Shown here piece by piece: positions 55,573-64,000 of a stretch of 64,000 nucleotides of DNA. Within the stretch, counting starts at the first letter, position 1. Every line of letters begins with the position of its first letter. Under the pieces are notes generated by a model, which saw only the letters and a program-made list of their open reading frames with translations, was not told the DNA's origin and ran no database searches. Origin of the DNA: Crocodylus rhombifer (Eukaryota > Chordata > Crocodylia > Crocodylidae); NCBI GenBank assembly GCA_038503035.1, contig JAVSML010018839.1:52968-116967 (forward strand), read 5' to 3'. The translations under genes were made by a program, and so were the position numbers.

Positions 55573-56381
55573 GTCTACATCATGGCATCACCTTGCCCTG
55601 ATTGGGTCTTCTCCCCCTGCCCATATCTCCCCCGCAGCTCCTACACACGAGCCTCAGCTCTGGAAATACCCCAGTGAGGGTGTCCTCGCAACTAGGTCTT
55701 CCCAAGGATACCAGAATAGCAGCTGGAAAGGGATATGCCTGACGGGTCTCACCTGTGCCCTTCTGGGTTAGGAGCATGTCAGCAGGAATGGATGGGCACG
55801 AGTGGGGCATGCATGTGAAAGAAGGGACCAGGACACGCCACCATCATGTTGCTGCCACAGGCAAAGAGGTGGCAAGATTGCTAGCACACGGTAGTCAAGT
55901 ATTGTGACTACCAAGGATTTGTAGTCCTTGGTGTCACACTGAAAATACTCAGAAGAGTCCTGCCCCACCTCAAAGAAAATCATGCAATTGTCTTCAAACC
56001 CATGAGGTTTTGTTTGTTGGTTTTTTTGAAAACAGATTTTAAGGGGATTTTGCCTTGCCGATTTTTTGGGTCTGCAGAGGATGTTTGGACTGGGTTTTCC
56101 AGTGCTCTCAGCAAGCCTGAGGGCTAGAAACTTTTATTTTTACATGACGCTATGATTCTCACGTAATCACTCCTCTCCAGCAGCTGGGTCTGCAATGAAA
56201 AACGCCCCACTCATTACTGTAAGACTATAAAACTAAAAAAAAACAAAAAAAGGAAGTAATTTTTTCACACAACATCTAATTAAAAAATGTGCAATTTGTT
56301 GCCATCAGATGCAGTGGAAGCTGATGGTTTAGCCAGATTGAAAAAGGGACTGGGCAAATTCTTGGAGGAAAGTGGCATCAG
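55573..56381. other. Unannotated
   Basis: Nothing recognised apart from A runs at 56235-56251. The piece 56290-56370 ('aatttgttgccatcagatgc') recalls a CR1-type 3' region, but I cannot place it firmly. Confidence 0.35.
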
Positions 56382-56648
56382 TATCATACAATCACAGACA
56401 ATGAGGGCTGGAAGGGAGCTCGGGAAGTGACATCTAGTCCATCCCCTGCTCCAGGCAGGACCAGGCCCAACTCCATCATCCCAGCCAAGACTTTGTCTAC
56501 CCGGGTCTTCAACACCTCCGAGGATGGAGACTGCACCACCTCAATGGGGAGCCTGTTCCAGTGCTTCACCACCCTCCTTGGGGGAAAGTTTTCCTAATAT
56601 CCAACCAAAACCTCCCTTACTGCAACGGACACCATTGCTTCTTGACCA
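56382..56648 (-). mobile_element. CR1 LINE 3' fragment
   Basis: The plus strand runs 'atacaatcacagacaatgag' to 'ttactgcaacggacaccatt'. It is cut by the AT-rich element that follows. Confidence 0.92.
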
Positions 56649-57045
56649 TCCGCAGGAATCCTGGTTTTCTCTGATAAAAAACAAAATGAAAAAAAAAACA
56701 CCCCGATATTCAAATATAAAAAAAAAAAAGTAACCTCAAATCGACATTTTCCATGATTAAAATGAAACACCACTAATATATACAGATGTTTCATTTTTTT
56801 TAAATGTGAATTTAGGGTTTTAATATATAAGTAACCCCAACCCCATGTTTTCCATGATTACAATTTATTTATTTATACATATAATATATATGAATAAAAT
56901 ACACACACACACACATACACACACTTTAATCATGTAAAAATATGATTTTGGGGTTACTTTTATATACACACACACACACATATATATATGTATATATAAA
57001 AAAAAATCAGGGATTTTTTTAAAATCAGAAAACCCAGATCCCTGG
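56649..57045. mobile_element. AT-rich inverted-repeat element with microsatellites
   Basis: The left end 'caggaatcctggttttctct' and the inverted right end 'ccagggatctgggttttctg' match imperfectly and are followed by A/T runs. The interior contains 'ttttccatgatta' twice, CA repeats at 56900-56924 and 56966-56982, and TA repeats at 56982-56998. Confidence 0.55.
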
Positions 57046-58424
57046 TCTTGAGCGTGGGAGCTAGGGACACAGCCTCTGAATTAGAGCATCCTCGACCCTA
57101 AAAGCTGGAGGCTGCAAGGCAGAGGGGAGCAATGGAAATAACCCTGCTCAGACCCAGTCACTCTCCCTTTCAGCCTCCGCTCTCTGCCGCTGTGGGCAAA
57201 ACGTTGTCAGGACGGCCCTGGGGTCTAATCCCGTGAATGGCAGCTCTTATGAAAGCTGACAATACAGGCAGCTGCTCAGAGCACAGAGCAGCCGCCTGCA
57301 GCGAGGAGTCTTGGGATTGAGTGTTTGTGATCTCGAGATGATAAATACAAGAGCGTTTAAAACACAGATGCTCTTTGCAATCATGTGAAGCGCAGAGGAG
57401 TGTTATCTGCCACTTCGATCGTGGCTCGAAGACAGAGCTCTTCCAGTGCAGTCCCTGTGCCATCGCTGTCCCGTCAGACTGCCGCTACTTGACAAGCTGC
57501 TCCTCGGTGTCTAAAACACTGTTATAACAATGGGCTTAATTCCCGCAATTCAAGGCTAAAGCTCCGGGCTGTATAAACTTCTTGGGAAAGCATATGGGTC
57601 ATGTCCATGACCGTGCCTTTGAAAGAATCTGCAGGATTATGTCAGACCGTTTCCAGCGAGCAAACATCAAAGATATTGCATTTCAGCTCTTAATGAAGCT
57701 TAACTGATTGTGACAGCTAGTTCATTCAATATTTTGAGCTGACAGGACAGATTGGAGGAAATACCCAATTACAGGAGATTATGCATGTAAGGGTACAATG
57801 GGTATACTGCTGTATAATATTTTCACTGAACATAAAAAAAAGTAGAAAATCATTTGAATTAGAATTAAAGACGAGGCTGCAAACAGCAAGGCAAGGCAGA
57901 GTTCAAATTTCTTCTGAAGTTTTACACAGAGCAGGGAGTCCACACTTAGAGACCTGGACAATGCAAGAGGCATGGTTGTCCACTGCTGGGTGCACAGTTG
58001 CTTTGGGTTGATAGTCTACAATCAGGCCTGATGTGCTCTTATTCTGTATTATCACACCCATAGGACCCCAGTTTCCAGGAGTCAGGAAAGTAGAGAAGCA
58101 ATTCATTCCCAAGGAAGTATCTACAACTGCCCAGCAGCACCTCACACCAGGACTTCCCCCCCGACCAAGAGACTTCTACACTCAGTGCCAAGCCAGATCC
58201 ATCAGGCCTATGCTACCACTTACAGAAGTGCTAAGTGCACATGGGATATGCTTAGGAAAGAGCAGATGGGAGGAGAAGACAAACTTTTGCTGCAGCACTT
58301 CAGAGAGAAACCTGGACGTTGCAGTAGCCCATTAGCTGACTAGGAGCCAGCAGCGTGCTCTAGTTGCAAAAAAACACCCAGTGCCACCCTAGGTTGTGCA
58401 AAACAGGAGGGTCACTTGCAAATC
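57046..58424. other. Repeat-free DNA; possible conserved non-coding element
   Basis: 57170-57780 lacks recognised repeats and contains clustered regulatory-looking words ('aacatcaaagatattgca', 'cttaatgaagcttaactg', 'tgtgacagctagttcatt'). These recall TCF/LEF, homeodomain and MEIS/PKNOX sites. Without another species this is only a suggestion. Confidence 0.3.
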
Positions 58425-58935
58425 AAGGGCAGTGATTCTTCCACCCTGTTGAGCACTGGTGAGACCTCACCTGGAGGACCACGTCCAGTTTGGGGCTCCC
58501 CACTCCAAAAAGGATGTGGATAGTGCAGAGAGTACGATGCAAAGCAACAAAAATGACCAGGGGCCTGGGAAGCAAGCTTGGTCAGGAAAAGCAGAACAAG
58601 GGTTATTTAGTCTGGAGAAGAAGACTCGCCGTCTTCAACTATCTGAAGGATGATGGCAGGGAGGATGGAGATGGGCTTTTCTCTGAGGCTGTAGGGGAGA
58701 GGACTAGGAGCAATGGCCTCAAGCTGCAGCAGGGGAAATCTGGGTTGGAAATGAGGAGGACGTTTCCAATTATGAGGGTGGTCAGGCACTGTGTCCTCCC
58801 CATCCCTGGAGGTGTCCAAGACCAGGCTGGACAGAGATGGTTTAGTCAGAGATGATCCTGCTTTGAGCAGAGGGCTGGATGAGATGACCTTGTGAGGTCC
58901 CCTGCAGCCCAACTTCTCTATGAGTCTATGAACGA
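58425..58935 (+). mobile_element. Old CR1 LINE 3' fragment
   Basis: The plus-strand ORF2 end ('gtttggggctccccactcc', 'tttagtctggagaagaag') and 3' region ('ggactaggagcaatggcctc', 'gatgagatgaccttgtgag', then 'cttctctatgagtctatg'). It is more diverged than the younger copies. Confidence 0.9.
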
Positions 58936-59787
58936 AGTGGCCTTTTCTGGCCCTAATGCAGACACAGATACCCCACATAATTTACCCACATCATGCCTAA
59001 TTCACAAGTATCCAGAAGGAAATGCTTAAGCACAGACAGAGGCATGGCCCATACAGAAGTCACACAGACTCCACATGCACCCCAGAACCTAAGGGACGAC
59101 TTCAGTTTTCACCGTTCTCAAGCATGCGCCGTTCCCAAATTCCCCTTAACAGAACAGAAAGGGAAATGTGCTGAAAAAACCCTATGCAAACCCTCTGACA
59201 TGGCATTTCCCTCCCCGCTCTGTGCAATATGTGCTTGCATTGGTTTCCTCTGCTGCAAAAAGGAAGTTGAACATCCTTCTGCGGCTCCGCGGAAAAGGGA
59301 GGATGAGAGATGTGCTGACAGGGTCACTAATGGCATATATATATATGACAGCATGTCTCTAATGTGTATATATGACAGATTTTTATTTATACACACACAC
59401 GTGTGATTTTTTTCTCTCTCTCTCTAGATCGATAGATTAGATAGATAATCTTATACCAGATTTTCTACATTTACCTGAATCTACAAGTTGTAGCATGGAG
59501 CAAGACTCCAAAACACAGCGATACTGTCAATGGAAAGGTAAGGGATGGAAACCGAAGGGATGACTTTGCTACCGATACCGGCTGCTCAAAAAATAAATAA
59601 ATAGTCAGGACACATCGTGGGGAAAACTACATCAGATTGGCTTACAAAAAAGAAGAAGAAAAAGAAAGAAGAAAAAGGAAAAAAACCAAAACCCAAATCA
59701 TAGAGGTTTTTAAATCAAATGTGTACACCTGAAAGCTGCATTTTCAAGCTTTGGGCTGTCTCCCCCTCACACAAATATAAATATAAA
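58936..59787. other. Unannotated with low-complexity patches
   Basis: AT/CA/CT/GATA simple repeats at 59330-59450 and a purine-rich A/G run at 59645-59690. Frames at 58993-59406 on both strands show no domain. Confidence 0.4.
59330..59450. repeat. Compound simple repeats (TA, CA, CT, GATA)
   Basis: TA runs near 59335 and 59367, CA at 59391-59400, CT at 59412-59425 and a short GATA cluster at 59428-59446. Confidence 0.8.
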
Positions 59788-60097
59788 TAATACTGTATTT
59801 TATCCCATATAACGTGCCCCAGAATATAATGCACACCTTGTTTTTGAAAGGCAAAATGAAGGGAGCATGGAAACCACCCCCAGATCTTTTGTAGTAAGTA
59901 ACTTAGTAGAAATAGTCCAGGAGCTAACCTGTTCGTTGTTCTGCTGCCTGCAACTTGTGTGCAGATTTGACTTTTGCTTTCAGCCACCCAAAGCAGCTCT
60001 TACCATATTTCTTGAATATAACATGCACTAAAAGTTTCCAGCAGCTGCCTTTATTTTTAAAAGTTGTGTGTTATACACAAGTAAATATGGTTATTCA
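59788..60097 (+). mobile_element. MITE with CATATTTACT/TATAACGCGCACC-type ends
   Basis: The left end 'tactgtattttatcccatat' with 'aacgtgccccagaatataat' pairs with the inverted right end 'aaccatatttacttgtgtat'. The best-preserved of three copies (others at 32348-32652 and 45497-45855). Confidence 0.75.
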
Positions 60098-60119
60098 TTA
60101 TTCATAAGGTAAGAGAAGC

Positions 60120-61452
60120 TCCCTCTGCTCCTGCTCCCCAACTGTGGCTCCCTGTCGGGCTTCATGCCTGGGGCTCGGGTGAGGGACATCACGGAGAGGA
60201 TCCCGGCCCACATCCAACCTGCAGACCAGTGCCCCACGGTTGTCATCCGTGTGGGGACGAATGACGTGGCCAGGGGCAACCCTGACCGCATTATGAAGGA
60301 TTTCAAGGCTCTGGGGGACAAGCTTAAGGAGACGGGGGCACAGGTAGTATTCTCCTCTCTTCTTGAGTGAGTAGGCGGGGACGGCAACACCAGGCCTGCA
60401 TTGGTGAGGTCAACCGGCTGAAGGGTCGCACTCGGAGGGTGGTGGCGGAGGGGTCATATTCAACCTGGGGGGAAGTGGGCAGCAGAGTCCCCCAGGGCTC
60501 GGTCCTCGGGCCCGCGCTGTTCAATCTCTTCATCAGCGATTTGGATGATGGGGTGAAAAGCACCCTGTTTAAATTCACTGATGATACCAACATTTGGGGT
60601 GAGGTAAGCAGGGTAGTAGGGAGGGAAAGACTGCAGCAAGACTTGGACAGGTTACAGAGGTGGGCTAGCAAAAACAGGATGTGTTTCAACACTGACAAGT
60701 GCAGGGTGCTGCACATGGGCAGTAGTAACCAGCAGCACACTTATAAGATGGGAAACTCCCTTCTTGAGAGCACGGAGGCAGAAAGGGATCTCGGAGTCAT
60801 TATTGACTCCAAGATGAACATGGGCCGACAATGCGAGGTCACGGTTGGCAGGGCTAACCGCACCTTGTCGTGCATCCACAGATGCATCTTGAGCAGGGCC
60901 AGGGAGGTGATCCTCCCCCTCTATGTGGCACTGGTCAGGCCGCAGCTGGAGGACTGCGTCCAGTTCTGGGCACCGCACTTCAGGAGGGATGCGGACAACA
61001 TGGAGAGGGTCCAGGAGGTCGCTTGCATGATCCAGGGACAACAGGGCAGACCCTACAGTGAGAGACTGCGGGACCTGTTCAGCCTTCACAAGAGAAGGCT
61101 GAGGGGGGACCTGGTGACCGTCTATAAACTCACTAGGGGGGACCTGGAGGGTTTGGGAGAGACCTTGTTTCCCCAAGCACCCCCAGCATGACAAGGAGTA
61201 ACGGCCACAAGTTGTTGGAGAGGAGGTTTAGATTAGACATCCACAAGAACGACTTCACGGTCAGGGCGGCTGGGATCTGGAGCCAACTTCCAGGGGAAGC
61301 GGTGCTGGCTCCTACCCTGGGGGGCTTTGAGAGGAGGCTTGATGCCTACCTGGCTGGAGTCATCTGAGCCCAGTTTTTCTCCTGCCCTGGCAGGGGGTCG
61401 GACATGAAGATCTACAAGGTCCCTTCGACCCCACTGCTACGATTCTATGATA
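60120..61452 (+). mobile_element. CR1 LINE with ORF1-to-ORF2 internal deletion
   Basis: It starts inside CR1 ORF1 (esterase region), passes at about 60420 directly into ORF2 reverse transcriptase, and continues to the 3' end ('cagggggtcggacatgaag' and 'ctacgattctatgat'). The 3' untranslated region resembles that of 14690-17428. Confidence 0.93.
60164..61194 (+). pseudogene. CR1 ORF1 esterase piece joined to ORF2 reverse transcriptase
   Basis: 60164-60367 encodes RVRDITERIPAHIQP, then VVIRVGTNDVARGN and QVVFSSLLE. GTND is a conserved block of the SGNH-type esterase domain known in CR1 ORF1. A stop and a one-base shift occur near 60367, and the ORF1-like sequence continues (RRGRQHQACIGEVNRLKG). 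From about 60420 the frame is reverse transcriptase: [31 protein letters not shown], the catalytic box changed from FADD to FTDD at 60574-60585, the NRMCFNTDKCRVLHMG block, and LPLYVALVRPQLEDCVQFW near 60920. The frame stays open to 61194 (about 275 codons, the longest in the window) but lacks endonuclease and most of the fingers and palm, so it is not an active enzyme. Confidence 0.88.
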
Positions 61453-62639
61453 AGAGGGTGGTAGCCATTCGTGATGCATAGTGGGTGCACACAGGTGGTA
61501 GCAGAACAGGAAAGATGTCTTGCTCGTGAGGCGTGAGTCTGAGCTTCGTTCCAAAAATTCACCCCAAAAGCTGCTCCCTAGTCAACCAGCAAGTGAAGCA
61601 GGGTCATTAGCCTGGGGAATCAGGAGTCATAGTCCGTCCTGGGCTGTTCGATATGGGAGTGATGCTAGCCTGATGAGTCTGGTTCAAGCTGGGGTAGTGC
61701 GTAGGCCATCTCTTAACCTCTTCCTTTACTCTGCTTAAGATGATGCTGCAGAAAAGGGGATGGGGGCAGGTTGCTTGTCACCTACCACTTCCCCAAGTGT
61801 TTGCAGCCCCTTCACTTATGATGTGAGATGATATGCTGCCCAATTCTGGGAATTACATTTCTTTGTCAGAAGCTGGGAGCAGACACAGCATTTGTCCCAG
61901 AACAAAAAAGTGTGTCTGTGCTTGTCCTGGAACAAAGACATCCCAGGATGGGTACGTACACACACCGCACCAAAAAAAAAATTTAAAAAATCAGGGTTTC
62001 ACGAGTGGTTCTGCCATTGATTCAGTGATACAGTCTCAGGGCACCTGCTCTGATGCATTTCATGATGCCACTTCTTATCCCATGAAAGTTTTTATGGTTT
62101 ATCCTGGGAAAATGCACATGGATATGTGAATAATTGCACTTTGTCCCGAGATTAAATGGCTTCCCCCAGGACGAATGTGATGTCTGTAGCCAGAGCCAAT
62201 GGTTTTGGGGATGTTGCTGTTTCGGAAGTGCTGTGTCCCTCACTCTTAGTACTTTTTCTGTTTAGAGGATCTTTCCTTCTTTATCCTGAAAGGGCCTTCC
62301 AACCAATTTACACTTGCCAATTAGAAAACCCTCCTGAGCAGACCAAGTGTTTTGCCATCACCCTTTCCAGTCATCACTTTACTTCTTTGATAGTATCGTC
62401 CATGTAGCTCAACTTGTCTCCCTGCACACCATTTTCTACTTTGGATGTATACAGGTGACTTACTTTTCCTTTCTCCGGAGGTGTTTTTGGAGGACTTGAC
62501 ATTTGTTTTAAATTTCTCCCCCCACCCTTCCTTTAACACAGTTCCAGTTTGCCTGCCAGGAAAGCAACTGCAGCTCTTGCAGCACCTACAATACTGCAGT
62601 GCAGAAAGGCCCATGCCATATCGATTTGACTGGTGATGG
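61453..62639. other. Unannotated
   Basis: An A run lies at 61973-61981. No family or exon is recognised. Confidence 0.4.
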
Positions 62640-63420
62640 ATCCAGGTCTTTTAACACCTCAGATATGCTCTTCTGCTCCATTGAAACTCCTGCCTTTTAT
62701 GCCTGAAAACAGCTGGACTTCATCCCAGGAGGTCAAGTATCGGATTTTTTCCATCCTAAAATTATTGTGGATCAAATGGGGAATTAAAACCCCACACTTA
62801 ATAGATTTGAAGGATACTTATGACAGCCTCCATCATGAAGTGTTATGGCAGGCTAACAGAAATAATGAATATACTCCAGGTTTCGTATCAAAGCTGCAGC
62901 TCGCACAGCGATGGTGAACACAGCTTGGGGCGGCTATTGACTTTATTATATAAAAAAGTGCATGTAGATACAGTGGCTTACCAGTGTCTAGCTATACGAT
63001 TTAAATTTCACTGATGACATAGCTCTTCTAAGCACAAAGCAAGATCACCCCAATGTCTAGCAACCTAATGAAAATCCCAGACTCTCCCAACTCAAGCATA
63101 ACAAATACAGGAGGCGAGTCCATTCACGTCTTGGCAATAACATACACGCCAGTGGGAATATCCAGGAGGAAATCATGTCACAAATTGGCAAAGAGGGAAG
63201 CACTCAACTGCTTAAACAAAGGTACAACCACTGAAAAAAAACGATGGCTTACGGAGCAAACTATAAATATTCTCCTCCCTTGTGTTAACATACCAGTAAG
63301 AAAGCTGCAAATCCACCACAGGTATAGACAGATGCCTTTGGAAAGCAAATGCTTCAGGACACCAGTCGATATTAAATGGGATAAATTTTGAACGAATGCT
63401 GAGATACCTCAAAGGCTTCA
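62640..63420 (+). pseudogene. Non-CR1 LINE reverse transcriptase remnant (RTE-like)
   Basis: In shifting plus-strand frames I read LIDLKDTYDSLHHEVLWQ near 62800, which resembles the D-F-K-AFDS-H--LW palm block. Next is LNFTDDIALLSTKQDH near 63001-63050, the catalytic F/YADD box with A changed to T followed by IALLS. GNIQEEIMSQIGKEGS near 63157 resembles the 'GG--EDI-SRI-KAR' block after the palm. The IALL after the DD box separates this from CR1, which has TK at that place. It would encode an endonuclease-reverse transcriptase and is now full of stops. It may be the same family as the tail at 23395-23772. Confidence 0.65.
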
Positions 63421-63908
63421 ACAACTTCGCTCCACAGTTATCCAGAAAATTAGATAAGTCAGGACAACAATATTTTTTAAAATGAAGTTAAAATAAGTTA
63501 TAGTAATAAATAAGTTTGATTTTTTTTAGTATATGATTCCCCCCCACCCCCATTTCAGGATGGCAACCCCCCACCCAGCTGAAGCAAGGGGTTCAATGAT
63601 CAAGTCCCTTGAACCTTACTTGGAGAGCAATGTTAAATCTGATAAATCTGAATTGTTATGTAGTGTTAGTAAGTAATGTTAAATCTGTTAGTAAAGTACT
63701 GTCACTAAAGTAAAGTAACGTTAAATATGATACAGCAAAGGGCAATGATTCGCACACTTTTTGGACCAACAGACTGCAGTGAAACCCCAGAGATTCATCT
63801 CTTATCAGCAAACTTTTAATAATTTTTTTTTTAAACCCAATAAAGTCAGCTAGGGGCCTATTGCTGCTTGTGTGTTATACTATGGCCTTTCAGGCCATGG
63901 GAACCAAT
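63421..63908. other. Unannotated, with a possible hAT end
   Basis: 'cgcacactttttggaccaac' at 63750-63770 resembles a hAT terminus, but no partner end was found. 'gtaatgttaaatctg' words repeat in 63630-63740. Confidence 0.35.
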
Positions 63909-64000
63909 TCATAGATTCATAGATTCATAGATGCTAGGGTCGGAAGGGACCTGAATAGATCATCGAGTCCGACCCCCTGCATAAGCAGGAAAGAGTGCTG
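63909..64000 (-). mobile_element. CR1 LINE 3' end, cut by window edge
   Basis: The doubled 'catagattcatagattcat' tail and 'ggtcggaagggacctgaat' match 18618-18735. The element continues beyond the window. Confidence 0.92.

Noticed and set aside
1..64000. Mitochondrial insert or rRNA gene
   Set aside because: No stretch resembled conserved rRNA or mitochondrial coding sequence on reading.

Overview
The window looks like nuclear DNA from a reptile, most likely a crocodilian. It is dense in CR1 LINE fragments of several subfamilies. It also holds hAT and MITE-type DNA elements, old MIR-like SINEs, a Penelope-type remnant and solo retroviral LTRs, a mixture I associate with crocodilians and, less closely, turtles. 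The species assignment is inference from repeat style. There is no bacterial gene organisation, no CRISPR array and no rRNA or tRNA gene that I can recognise. I found no host protein-coding exon that I can defend, so the region is best read as intergenic or deep intronic sequence. Two assembly gaps are present (11360-11369 and 40483-40582).

Layout. 1-14690: unique-looking DNA broken by CR1 fragments on both strands, a MITE carrying a nested hAT element (1930-2363), a Penelope-like remnant with a decayed hammerhead-like motif (6905-7020), a minisatellite at the first gap (11313-11440) and a long inverted-repeat element (13068-13548). 14690-17428: the largest CR1 copy, with recognisable endonuclease and reverse transcriptase but many frameshifts. 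17429-20785: stacked CR1s, one of them split by a complete 972-bp solo LTR with a 5-bp target duplication. 20786-29085: quieter DNA with a non-CR1 (RTE-like) reverse transcriptase remnant at 23395-23772. 29137-30111: a second solo LTR of the same family, inserted in a MIR-like SINE. 30141-40390: CR1s, MIR-like SINEs, several MITEs and a second Penelope-like remnant that is itself split by a palindromic MITE. 40467-40620: poly-G around a 100-N gap. 40621-53736: sparse repeats, including a 759-bp expanded MITE (46080-46838). 53745-57045: hAT-type elements and a microsatellite-rich inverted-repeat element. 57046-64000: possible conserved non-coding DNA, a CR1 in which an ORF1 esterase segment has been joined by deletion to ORF2 reverse transcriptase (60120-61452), and a second RTE-like remnant (62640-63420).

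No gene set works together here in the operon sense. The biology visible is retrotransposition, DNA transposition and nested insertion. All coding sequence I recognise is decayed transposon protein. The most interesting items are the two hammerhead-like relics, the matched pair of solo LTRs, the CR1 ORF1-ORF2 deletion fusion, and the palindromic MITE family with its enlarged derivative.
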